Positions 15,398 through 22,950 of a stretch of DNA of 40,451 nucleotides are shown piece by piece. Source of the DNA: Candidatus Cryptobacteroides faecipullorum (GTDB lineage Bacteria; Bacteroidota; Bacteroidia; Bacteroidales; UBA932); assembly GCA_017694885.1 (NCBI GenBank), contig JADIMH010000062.1, forward strand, positions 1-40,451, given 5' to 3'. Within the stretch, counting starts at the first letter, position 1, and each line of letters starts with the position of its first letter. Under the pieces are notes generated by a model. It saw only the letters and a program-made list of their open reading frames with translations, was not told the origin of the DNA and ran no database searches. A program made the position numbers and the translations under genes.

Positions 15398-15955
15398 ATG
15401 AAATCCAGAATCATCATCGCGGCCCTTTTCGCTGCGACTTTTCTGCTGCTGACAGGATGCGGAGCCGCCAGAAAGGCCAAAACGACTCCTGTATCGACAT
15501 TTGTTATGCCAGGGAATGAATACCTGAGCGGAGGCGGAGTCATCCGCGCCCTGGGCATAGGCAGGTCCGACAACGAATCCGTAGCCAGGAAAAAAGCCAT
15601 GGCCGAGGCATCCGCGGAACTTGCCGCCGCCCTCCAGAGAGTAGTGAATTCTACAGTCGACAACTATGTGACAGACCTTTCGGAAGGCATGTCCTCGGAT
15701 TCGAAAACGCTCTTTACTTCAAAGACGACCGTATCTGTCAACCAGGCGCTCAAAGGGGCAATCATAGTCTATGACAGATGGAACAAGGATGAACAGACAG
15801 GCATGTTTACAAACTATATCGTCATGGCCCTGAACGGAGAAGATTACCTCAATATCCTGTATGAAGAGCTCGGTAAAGAGGCACAGTCTGTCGATAAGGA
15901 TGAACTAAATGAATATTTTCTGAAGTTCATTGAGGCCGAAGGGAAAAAGAAATAA
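15398..15955 (+). CDS. LPP20-like lipoprotein
   Basis: The start at 15398 is preferred over an upstream TTG because it gives a clean lipoprotein signal: basic MKSR, a hydrophobic core, then LLTGC with the lipidated cysteine. The mature part (about 165 residues) has the LPP20-like signature RALGIGRSDNESVARKKA with an alanine-rich helix after it. It should be anchored to the outer membrane. It is the last gene of the zinc-ribbon/envelope run, and its domain is shared with the 14027 gene, so the two may pair. Confidence 0.75.
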   Translation: MKSRIIIAALFAATFLLLTGCGAARKAKTTPVSTFVMPGNEYLSGGGVIRALGIGRSDNESVARKKAMAEASAELAAALQRVVNSTVDNYVTDLSEGMSSDSKTLFTSKTTVSVNQALKGAIIVYDRWNKDEQTGMFTNYIVMALNGEDYLNILYEELGKEAQSVDKDELNEYFLKFIEAEGKKK

Positions 15956-15958
15956 CGA

Positions 15959-15966
15959 TATATTTG
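15959..15966 (+). promoter_or_regulatory. Possible promoter -7 box before fkp
   Basis: TATATTTG fits TAnnTTTG and lies 38 bp before the fkp start, but no TTG box is found at the standard distance. A TATCTTTA variant lies just downstream. Either could allow fkp expression independent of the upstream operon. Confidence 0.3.
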
Positions 15967-16003
15967 TTTATCTTTACCGGTCGTAAAACAAAGACCCGCC
16001 ACA

Positions 16004-18850
16004 ATGAAGAAATTGCTTTCCCTGCCGCCTAATCTGGTCGGCTGCTTTCATGAGGTAACGAAGTATGACCCGGCAGAGTGGTTCTGCTGCTGCGACCCCT
16101 CAGGCGCACGCCTCGGTTCCGGAGGAGGTACGACATGGCTGCTCGAATCATGCCGCAGGGCGGAAGGGCCGGACGGATGCCGAAGTCTGGCAGAATGGGC
16201 AGGAAAGGAAAAAAGGATACTGCTTCATGCCGGAGGGCAAGGACGCAGGGTACCTGCATATGCGCCCTCCGGCAAGATACTGACTCCGGTCCCTGTCTTC
16301 AGATGGGAGCGGGGACAAAAACTGTCGCAGGACCTGCTTTCACTCCAGCTGCCTCTGTATAAGAAAATCATGGAGAAAGCTCCGGACTCGTTCCATACCC
16401 TGATTGCAAGCGGAGATGTGTATATACGGTGTACCGAACCGCTGCAGGACATCCCGGAAGCCGATGTGGTATGTTACGGACTGTGGGAAGATCCCGACCT
16501 GGCGACCAGGCACGGAGTATTCGTTACCAGAAGGGACAGGCCGGGACAGCTCGACTTCATGCTGCAGAAACCGTCCCTGAATGAGCTGGGAAAGCTTGCC
16601 GATACCCATTACTTCATGATCGACACGGGGATATGGCTGCTAAGCGACAAGGCGGTGGATATGCTTGTGCGAAGGTCGTACACTCCTGACGGAAAGGAAC
16701 TGAAAGAATATGATCTTTACTCTGAATTCGGGCTGTCGCTGGGATCGTCCCCGCGTATCGCAGACAATGAACTGAATTCTCTCAGCGTAGCGATACTGCC
16801 GCTGCCCGGAGGAGAGTTTTACCATTACGGCACGAGCAGGGAACTGATTTCATCGACGCTGGCCATACAGAACCTGGTGCATGACCAGAGAGTCATAATG
16901 CAGAGGAGCATCAAGCCGCATCCTGCCATGTTCGTACAGAACGCCGTCCTGCACAGGCAGCTGGAATCGGAGAATTCCGAACTGTGGATAGAAAACAGTT
17001 TCATCGGGAGCGGCTGGAAACTTTCCGACCATCATGTGATTACCGGAGTACCGGAAAACGACTGGACCGTCCGGCTCCCGTCCGGAGCGTGCATAGACAT
17101 CGTACCTGTCGGACCGGAGAACTGGGCAGTGCGTCCTTACGGATTCTATGACCCGTTCAAAGGTAGCACCTCTGATTCCGGAACGCTTTTCATGGGCCGT
17201 CCGGTAACCGAATGGGCTGCAGAGCGCGGAGTATCATTGCCTGACTGCCCTGACATACAGAATGCCGGACTGTTCCCTGTATGCCGGAATATCCGGCAGG
17301 CGGGCAATGTCTTGAGATGGATGATATCGGAGCCGTCGCTTGAAGAAGGCCGCATAATATGGGAACAGGCAGAAAAATTGTCAGCAAACCAGCTCTCGGA
17401 CAAGGCGAACCTGCACCGGCTTTTCAACCAGAGAAAGAATTTCCGGAAAGCGAACTGGCCGATGCTTGCCGCCAACTACGGCAAAAGCGTATTCTACCAG
17501 CTTGACCTGGCCGATGCAGCAGCCGAATTCGTAGAGGACGACATTCCCCTTCCCCCGGAGCTGCCTCAGGATGCTCCCCTGATGAAAAGGATACAGGACA
17601 GCATGTTCAGGTCTCAGGTACTGAAGACAAGAAACGACCAGAGATATGTGCAGGCCGGACAGGAGGCGTTCTCTCTCCTTAGAAAAGGCCTTACGGACTC
17701 TATCCTGTCCGACAGGCAGTCGCCCCGGCTGAATGTCTACAGGGACCAGATAGTATGGGGAAGAAGCCCGGTAAGGATAGACCTCGCGGGAGGATGGACC
17801 GATACCCCTCCTTACTGTCTTTATGCAGGAGGGTCCGTCGTCAATCTGGCCATCGAACTGAACGGCCAGCCGCCTCTGCAGGTATATGTAAAGCCTTCGC
17901 GCGAATATAAGATCATCCTGAGGTCGATAGATCTGGGAGCCATTGAAGAGGTGGCTTCGTGGGACGAACTGCGCGACTACAGGAAAATCGGCTCTCCGTT
18001 CTCCATACCGAAAGCGGCACTTGCTCTTGCCGGATTCATTCCGGAATTCTCGGCAGAAAAATTCGAATCGCTGGAAGACCGGCTCAAAGCGTTCGGATGC
18101 GGCATCGAAGTGACTTTGCTTGCGGCAATCCCTGCCGGCTCAGGCCTCGGTACGAGTTCAATCCTTGCAGCGACAGTACTCGGGGCGCTGTCGGACTTCT
18201 ACGGACTGGCATGGGACAAATGCGAAATCGGCAACAGGACCCTCATCCTTGAACAGCTCCTCACGACCGGAGGAGGATGGCAGGACCAGTATGGAGGAAT
18301 CATGCACGGGGTGAAGCTTCTTCAGACAGTCGAAGGCATGCACCAGATACCCTCTATAAAATGGCTTCCGGAATACCTCTTCACACAGCCTGAATATCAG
18401 GCATGCCACCTTCTGTACTATACGGGAATAACCCGTACGGCCAAGGGAATACTTGCCGAGATTGTGCGCAAGATGTTCCTCAACAGCGGTCTTCACCTCC
18501 ATCTGCTTTCGGAGATGAAGGCACATGCACTCGACATGTATGAAGCGATACTGACCGGAAATTTCGAAGAATACGGGCGTCTCACGGGCAAAAGCTGGGA
18601 ACAGAACAAGATTCTGGATTCCGGGACCAACCCTCCGGCAGTAGAAGCCGTCATATCCCGCATAAAGGATTATACTGCAGGATACAAGCTTCCGGGAGCA
18701 GGAGGCGGAGGATATCTGTATATGGTAGCCAAGGATCCTGAAGCGGCCGCAAGGATAAAAAAAGAACTCATATCCTCTCCGGCCAACGGCAGTGCCCGGT
18801 TCGTGGAAATGAGTCTTTCCGATAAGGGATTGCAGATCAGCAGATCCTGA
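16004..18850 (+). CDS. fkp: Bifunctional L-fucokinase/L-fucose-1-phosphate guanylyltransferase
   Basis: The 948 residues match the length of the Bacteroides Fkp protein. The N-terminal half is the GDP-fucose pyrophosphorylase, with nucleotide-binding segments LGSGGGT (37-43) and HAGGQGRRVPAYAPSGK (75-91). The C-terminal part is a GHMP kinase: GGWTDTPPY (near 596-604), PAGSGLGTSS (710-719) and LPGAGGGGYLYMV (near 895-907). The enzyme converts scavenged L-fucose to fucose-1-phosphate and then to GDP-fucose, used to fucosylate capsule polysaccharides and surface glycoproteins. It is intact. It faces the same way as the preceding operon with a 48-bp gap, and converges on fabH with 8 bp between the stops. 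Confidence 0.95.
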   Translation: MKKLLSLPPNLVGCFHEVTKYDPAEWFCCCDPSGARLGSGGGTTWLLESCRRAEGPDGCRSLAEWAGKEKRILLHAGGQGRRVPAYAPSGKILTPVPVFRWERGQKLSQDLLSLQLPLYKKIMEKAPDSFHTLIASGDVYIRCTEPLQDIPEADVVCYGLWEDPDLATRHGVFVTRRDRPGQLDFMLQKPSLNELGKLADTHYFMIDTGIWLLSDKAVDMLVRRSYTPDGKELKEYDLYSEFGLSLGSSPRIADNELNSLSVAILPLPGGEFYHYGTSRELISSTLAIQNLVHDQRVIMQRSIKPHPAMFVQNAVLHRQLESENSELWIENSFIGSGWKLSDHHVITGVPENDWTVRLPSGACIDIVPVGPENWAVRPYGFYDPFKGSTSDSGTLFMGRPVTEWAAERGVSLPDCPDIQNAGLFPVCRNIRQAGNVLRWMISEPSLEEGRIIWEQAEKLSANQLSDKANLHRLFNQRKNFRKANWPMLAANYGKSVFYQLDLADAAAEFVEDDIPLPPELPQDAPLMKRIQDSMFRSQVLKTRNDQRYVQAGQEAFSLLRKGLTDSILSDRQSPRLNVYRDQIVWGRSPVRIDLAGGWTDTPPYCLYAGGSVVNLAIELNGQPPLQVYVKPSREYKIILRSIDLGAIEEVASWDELRDYRKIGSPFSIPKAALALAGFIPEFSAEKFESLEDRLKAFGCGIEVTLLAAIPAGSGLGTSSILAATVLGALSDFYGLAWDKCEIGNRTLILEQLLTTGGGWQDQYGGIMHGVKLLQTVEGMHQIPSIKWLPEYLFTQPEYQACHLLYYTGITRTAKGILAEIVRKMFLNSGLHLHLLSEMKAHALDMYEAILTGNFEEYGRLTGKSWEQNKILDSGTNPPAVEAVISRIKDYTAGYKLPGAGGGGYLYMVAKDPEAAARIKKELISSPANGSARFVEMSLSDKGLQISRS

Positions 18851-18858
18851 AATCCCTC

Positions 18859-19836
18859 CTACAAAGTATTCTTTACGCAGATACCTGCATAGGTCAGACC
18901 GGCTCCGAAGCCGAGCATCAGCATGGTGTCACCTTTCTTTATGCGACCTTCCTTAATGCCGTAATACCACGCCAGAGGTACTGATGCGGCGGAAGTGTTC
19001 CCGTATTTGCGGACACTTTCAACGCATTTGTCCATAGAGATGCCGAGTCTGGAGAAAACAGCCTCCAGCATCCTGTAATTGGCGCTGTGAGGAACGAAGC
19101 GGTCCACATCATCCAGCGTAAGTCCGTTCTTCGCGGCCAGGTCTTCCAGTCCCTGTGCAAGAGTGGTGACAGCCCATTTGTAGACTGCCCTCCCGTTCTG
19201 GTGGACGAATCCGTCGGCCAGGATTTCCTCGCCGTTGGCACGGTTGCTTCTCATGCTCATATACAGTTCCTTGCCCATACTGCCGTCCGTTCCGCAGATG
19301 GACTCGAACACTGTGTTCTCCCCATCCGTAGCCTCTACAAGGACACAGGCGGCAGCATCTCCGAAAAGGATACAGGTGTTCCTGTCGGTGAAATCAAGGA
19401 TCTTGGACATGGTCTCCGCTCCGAAAACCAGGATTTTCTTATGCATCCCGCTGGCTATAAGGCCTTTTGCCAGGGCCATGGCATAGCAGAAGCCGGAACA
19501 TGCGCATGTCAGGTCTATCGCGCCTGTGGATTTTATCCCGAGACCGGCCTGTATCTGGCATGCGACGTTCGGGACTACATGGTCGGCGGTCATGGTAGCC
19601 ACCAGAATCATGTCTACATCGGAGAAATCCACTCCGTAGTTTTCTTTCATGTCCAGGGCGGCCTTTACGCACATTTCCCCTGTATATTCGTCTTTTTCGG
19701 TGAAATACCTGCTTTCGATGCCTGTCCGCTCCCTGATCCACTGGTCGGAAGTGTCCAGGCGGCTTTCAAAGAATTCATTAGTGATCTTGTCACAAGGGTG
19801 GTATGCCCCTATGGCTGTAACGGTTACCTTATTCAT
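18859..19836 (-). CDS. fabH: Beta-ketoacyl-ACP synthase III
   Basis: The 325-residue protein carries the KAS III triad: C113 in TCACSGF, H250 in VPHSAN and N280 in KYGNTSAAS. It condenses acetyl-CoA or a branched acyl-CoA with malonyl-ACP to start fatty-acid synthesis. The gene stands alone, not beside plsX or rpmF, so it may be a second FabH copy or a specialised priming enzyme; the sequence cannot decide. Its likely promoter is about 300 bp upstream at 20135-20163, so the transcript would run through a repeat-rich leader described separately. Confidence 0.9.
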   Translation of the reverse strand: MNKVTVTAIGAYHPCDKITNEFFESRLDTSDQWIRERTGIESRYFTEKDEYTGEMCVKAALDMKENYGVDFSDVDMILVATMTADHVVPNVACQIQAGLGIKSTGAIDLTCACSGFCYAMALAKGLIASGMHKKILVFGAETMSKILDFTDRNTCILFGDAAACVLVEATDGENTVFESICGTDGSMGKELYMSMRSNRANGEEILADGFVHQNGRAVYKWAVTTLAQGLEDLAAKNGLTLDDVDRFVPHSANYRMLEAVFSRLGISMDKCVESVRKYGNTSAASVPLAWYYGIKEGRIKKGDTMLMLGFGAGLTYAGICVKNTL

Positions 19837-19839
19837 CTC

Positions 19840-20083
19840 ATTTTACGTCAGTTCGACGGTTTTATTTAATTATATTATCCTAATATTCAGTATTCTACCA
19901 TTTAACAACCGGAATCCGTCGGACTGACGTCAAGGATTTCTCCGAAATCCGGTTGTCTTAAACCCCGGTCGCTGAAGCGACAGCCCCTTCTTAAGGGGCG
20001 TCTCCCCCCGACCGCCCCCTCTCCGGGGGCCCTGTCGCAGGACCTTGCCCTGCTCCATATTTTACGTCAGTTCGACGGTTTTA
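19840..20083. repeat. Multi-hairpin element flanked by a 25-bp direct repeat
   Basis: Identical 25-bp copies (19840-19864 and 20059-20083, core ACGTCAGTTCGACGG) flank a GC-rich block. An inverted copy of the core with one mismatch lies at 19916-19930. Between are four simple hairpins: GGATTTC/GAAATCC (19934-19950), GTCGC/GCGAC (19968-19981), GCCCCTT/AAGGGGC (19983-19999) and GCCCCC/GGGGGC (20014-20030). It contains no gene. It looks like a dispersed REP- or MITE-like element inserted in, or duplicating part of, the fabH leader. Copy 1 lies 3 bp from the fabH start codon. Confidence 0.65.
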
Positions 20084-20134
20084 CGGATCCTGTCTGCCCG
20101 TCTTATGCAAAGCACAGGAGGCAAACTGCGGGTG

Positions 20135-20163
20135 CAAAGATAAAAAATATCCGGAAAATGCAA
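20135..20163 (-). promoter_or_regulatory. fabH: Promoter reading toward fabH
   Basis: On the minus strand TTG (20161-20163), an 18-bp spacer and TATCTTTG (20135-20142) fit the Bacteroidota pattern. It is the nearest good promoter for fabH and lies inside the terminator hairpin of the upstream gene. Confidence 0.55.
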
Positions 20164-20174
20164 TTTCCGGATAT
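20142..20174 (-). terminator. Terminator of the plug-like gene
   Basis: An 11-bp perfect stem (20164-20174 with 20147-20157, ATATCCGGAAA and its complement) with a six-base loop is followed on the minus strand by TTTTT. It lies 24 bp after the stop of the 20198-21031 gene. Confidence 0.8.
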
Positions 20175-20197
20175 GCATGGCGACTATTTGGAGCCAG

Positions 20198-21031
20198 CTA
20201 TTTGCCTTTCGTCTTGATCACTATCACACCTCGATTCGGGACATCGGTGTATTTTTTGACATCTTCCGCATTCTTGAGCACGGTGACGGACTGTATTTTC
20301 TCGGGGTCAAGAGTATTCATGACATCAGAGGAGACTTCCTTACCGTCTATTATGACCACAGGATTGGCAGCATCAAGCGAAGCGTTCTTCCTGGTGTTTA
20401 TCTCCAAGACGCCGTTCCCGGCCTTGTCCCCATACTCCAGGGCTGCTTTTGAACCGGGTTTGATGACTATGACCGAAGCGATATCCTGAGGATCCGGAAT
20501 TGATCCGGTCTCCGTGCCGTCTACAATTATCAGCGGACGGTGCATCACATCTGCCGAGATGTTCCTGTATATCTCCAGTTCATCCTTCAGGTCGTCTATC
20601 TGTTCTTTCAGCTTCTCCAGCTTGCCGTACCCCATTTTCTGGATCTCTGCAAAAGAGATATCTTCCAATCCTTTCAGACTATCCAGATCTTCGTCTCCCA
20701 TCTCCACAATTTTCGCAAAACTAATGTCTTCCAATTTTTTCAGGGCATCCAGATTCAGGCTTATGCCGGAAAGTTTCCCCTGAAGACCGGACAGAGAAGG
20801 CGCGGTCGTTACGGTATGTACCCTATAGACGGTCCTGCCGGATTTGGAGACTGAAACATCATATGACTGAATTGTTTTCCCTACCAGCTGGCTTCCGTCG
20901 AAGCCAGTGACATCCTCACCGTCTATCACATACCTGTCAAGAGTGTCGGACTGTGCAGGTCTCGCCTCCGCACCGTACGGTACGGAGCACAGCGTCAGGG
21001 CGCATAATGCCGAGATTATCAGAGTTTTCAT
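20198..21031 (-). CDS. Exported protein with TonB-plug-like modules, no barrel
   Basis: The start at 21031 gives a signal peptide (MKTLIISALCALTLCSVPYG); the frame extends upstream only through a palindromic element. The 277-residue product has two C-terminal modules (about 164-215 and 222-277) of the plug-domain type: PLIIVDGTE and PVVIIDGKE, each followed by IASVIVIK or IQSVTVLK and a GVLEINTRK or GVIVIKTKG strand. A degenerate third module may lie at 34-74 (YVIDGEDV). Between them are two copies of an LEDISFA(K/E)I segment in a charged helical region (about 99-150). A plug without a barrel cannot be a transporter; it may interact with a signalling or receptor protein. It follows an ECF-sigma/anti-sigma pair, separated by a palindromic element. 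Confidence 0.7.
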   Translation of the reverse strand: MKTLIISALCALTLCSVPYGAEARPAQSDTLDRYVIDGEDVTGFDGSQLVGKTIQSYDVSVSKSGRTVYRVHTVTTAPSLSGLQGKLSGISLNLDALKKLEDISFAKIVEMGDEDLDSLKGLEDISFAEIQKMGYGKLEKLKEQIDDLKDELEIYRNISADVMHRPLIIVDGTETGSIPDPQDIASVIVIKPGSKAALEYGDKAGNGVLEINTRKNASLDAANPVVIIDGKEVSSDVMNTLDPEKIQSVTVLKNAEDVKKYTDVPNRGVIVIKTKGK

Positions 21032-21070
21032 GTCTTTTCCTTTTTTTGAAGTTATTTTAGAAACTGTTTT

Positions 21071-21236
21071 AGAAGCTGTTTTGAAATTTAATGACATAAA
21101 TTTTATAGGAGATTTCCGAGGAGAAATTTTCAGAATTATTGAAAAGGATAGCAGAGCTATCTGACTGAAAGAATTCTGAAAAATTATACCGAAAAGATCC
21201 ATAAAAGAATTTTCAGGAAATTTCAAAACAGCTTCT
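21071..21236. repeat. 166-bp imperfect palindrome, MITE-like
   Basis: Terminal arms of 19 bp are perfectly inverted (21071-21089 and 21218-21236; the first begins AGAAGCTGTTTTG). Inside, AAATTTTCAGAATT (21124-21137) pairs with 21172-21185 with few mismatches, and the centre is GATAGC-AGA-GCTATC (21147-21161). Intervening segments are also partly complementary. The whole folds as one long hairpin. It begins 3 bp after the anti-sigma stop codon and ends about 40 bp before the plug-like gene. No gene lies in it. A miniature inverted-repeat element is most likely. Confidence 0.75.
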
Positions 21237-21239
21237 TAA

Positions 21240-21749
21240 TCATTCATTCAATGCGATAAACGATGCGGATCCTTCACCGTCATCACACGTCATGATATAT
21301 GTCTTTACCGTTCCGTCAGCCATGGTAGCCGTAACAAGGGCAGCATTGCCGGCAGGCTTTGCAGAAAGCGATGAAATACCGTCTCCGCCAAGTTCCATGA
21401 CCCGCTGCAAGTTTTCCGCCATGCAGGCCGGACTGATGACACCCGTCTCCGCTTCATGGTCTTTACTGAAAGACCGCGGGATAACGACGGCGCAGACAAC
21501 AGCTGCAGCAGCCGCAGCGGCGACAAGTGCCTTCACTGCCTTCGGGCGTATCCCGGCTTTCCTTTCAGACATGGCCTGGCGGTATGCACAGGCGTCCCTG
21601 AAAGCGAACAGAGGGGCGAACCTGCGGAATTCCTCCCGCACTTCCCCGTCGCGGAAATACTCCGAAAGCTCCTTTTCCTCGTCCAGGGAAGTCTGCCCTT
21701 CAAAGTACCTGTCTATAAGGTGTCTGATATGTGTATCTTTAATTTCCAT
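21240..21749 (-). CDS. Putative membrane anti-sigma factor
   Basis: The 169-residue protein has a cytosolic helical N-terminus (about 1-65, HLIDRYFEGQTSLDEEKELSEYF, shortened here: the pattern of a sigma-binding zinc-free anti-sigma domain), one alanine-rich membrane helix (about 72-90) and an 80-residue periplasmic tail. It lies 7 bp after an ECF sigma gene, the usual arrangement for its regulator. Direct family motifs are weak, so the call rests mainly on topology and position. A full FecR domain is absent. Confidence 0.65.
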   Translation of the reverse strand: MEIKDTHIRHLIDRYFEGQTSLDEEKELSEYFRDGEVREEFRRFAPLFAFRDACAYRQAMSERKAGIRPKAVKALVAAAAAAAVVCAVVIPRSFSKDHEAETGVISPACMAENLQRVMELGGDGISSLSAKPAGNAALVTATMADGTVKTYIMTCDDGEGSASFIALNE

Positions 21750-21756
21750 GTCCTTT

Positions 21757-22317
21757 TTATGGTTCCATAAGGGTTTTCCTGATCTGCATCCTGGCTCTGG
21801 AAAGGGCCTTCCTGACAGCCGGCTCCTTCATATCCATCATCTGGGCTATCTCGGACAGTTCATATCCCATCATGTCCCTGAGGATGAATATGGAGCGGTA
21901 ATTCTCAGGCATTTTCTCCACCGTCCTGGCCACCAGTGCGACCTGGTCGGAAAGCTCTGCCTCTTTTTCACCCTGCACGGCCGGACCGGAAGACTTCAAC
22001 TCCTCTACCGGAACCGTCACCCGCACGGAACCGTATCTTATCCTGTCCAGACATGCGTTCCGCACCGTCCTCATCAGGAATGACTCCCTGTTCCGGATTT
22101 CCGTACCCCTGTCAAGCGACCTGAGAAATGAAAGTACGGCATCCTGGACTATATCTTCTGCCATCGATGCGTCATGCAGCAGCCTCGTGGCGTAAAAAAG
22201 CAGACGCGGTCTGATGCTGCCCAAAGTATTTTCCAGTGTCTTTCCTTCCATTCTGCATATATAGACGGATGACCCGGTCTTTTGTGACAGGGTCCTGACA
22301 TCGTTTTGATCAGTCAT
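21757..22317 (-). CDS. ECF-family RNA polymerase sigma factor
   Basis: The product is 186 residues from the first ATG, or 164 from an internal ATG at 22251 (MEGKTLENT) that fits the domain start better. Region 2 is seen in YATRLLHDASMAEDIVQDAV and the segment after it. Region 4 is seen in MPENYRSIFILRDMMGYEL, with a helix-turn-helix ending KALSRARMQIRK. It should direct transcription of a small regulon in response to a signal relayed by the adjacent membrane protein. It lies 30 bp after the HAD gene and is probably part of the same transcript. Confidence 0.85.
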   Translation of the reverse strand: MTDQNDVRTLSQKTGSSVYICRMEGKTLENTLGSIRPRLLFYATRLLHDASMAEDIVQDAVLSFLRSLDRGTEIRNRESFLMRTVRNACLDRIRYGSVRVTVPVEELKSSGPAVQGEKEAELSDQVALVARTVEKMPENYRSIFILRDMMGYELSEIAQMMDMKEPAVRKALSRARMQIRKTLMEP

Positions 22318-22347
22318 GTCCGGTCTCCGGCAATGGAGACTCTGAGC

Positions 22348-22950
22348 TCACTTCAGCAATCCGGACAACTCGCTGCGGACGCGTGCGATGTCATCATAAA
22401 GAACCCCGTTGATTCCCACAGCAATGGCTCCGTCCACATTTTGCCGGCTGTCATCCAGAAAGACACATTCTTCAGGCCGGAGAGAGTAACGGTCCAGAAG
22501 AATACGGTAGATTTCAGGCCCGGGCTTCAGCGTCTTCTCCTCGCCGGAAACGATGATGCCGTCAAAAAGCGGCTTCAGGTCCCCGAAAGCCTCATACGCA
22601 TAACAGATAGTCTCCGCAGACCAGTTGGTAAGCCCGTAAATGCCATATCCTGCCGACTTCATATCACGAAGCAGGGCCGCCCCGTCAGGGAGCAGCCCGC
22701 CAAGCATCTTCGGCCAGCCTGTATGGTACAAGGCGATAGCTTCGCTATACTCAGGATACATCTTCTGGTATTTCCTTACCCATTCCGCAAAAGGGAAGCC
22801 GCAGTCCAGCTCCGAATTGCGCTCCGGCGTACAGACATCAGCCAGGAAATGCTCCATTTCCCGCCCGTCCCTGAAATAATCCTTATAAAGATATCTCGGA
22901 TTCCAGTCCAGAAGGACTCCTCCGAAGTCGAAAATAATGTTCTTTATCAT
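22348..22950 (-). CDS. HAD-IA phosphatase, YihX-like
   Basis: The 200-residue protein opens with IIFDFGGVLLDWNP, motif I of the YihX-like HAD group. It has GLTNWS as motif II, a lysine in KTLKPGPEIY, and the late motif CVFLDDSRQNVDGA. YihX-like enzymes remove phosphate from sugar phosphates such as glucose-1-phosphate; the substrate here is not certain. Its start overlaps the end of the upstream 22947-24518 gene by four bases. Confidence 0.85.
   Translation of the reverse strand: MIKNIIFDFGGVLLDWNPRYLYKDYFRDGREMEHFLADVCTPERNSELDCGFPFAEWVRKYQKMYPEYSEAIALYHTGWPKMLGGLLPDGAALLRDMKSAGYGIYGLTNWSAETICYAYEAFGDLKPLFDGIIVSGEEKTLKPGPEIYRILLDRYSLRPEECVFLDDSRQNVDGAIAVGINGVLYDDIARVRSELSGLLK

Noticed and set aside
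19087..19869. 260-codon open frame on the plus strand
   Set aside because: It is opposite fabH, whose catalytic triad is intact.
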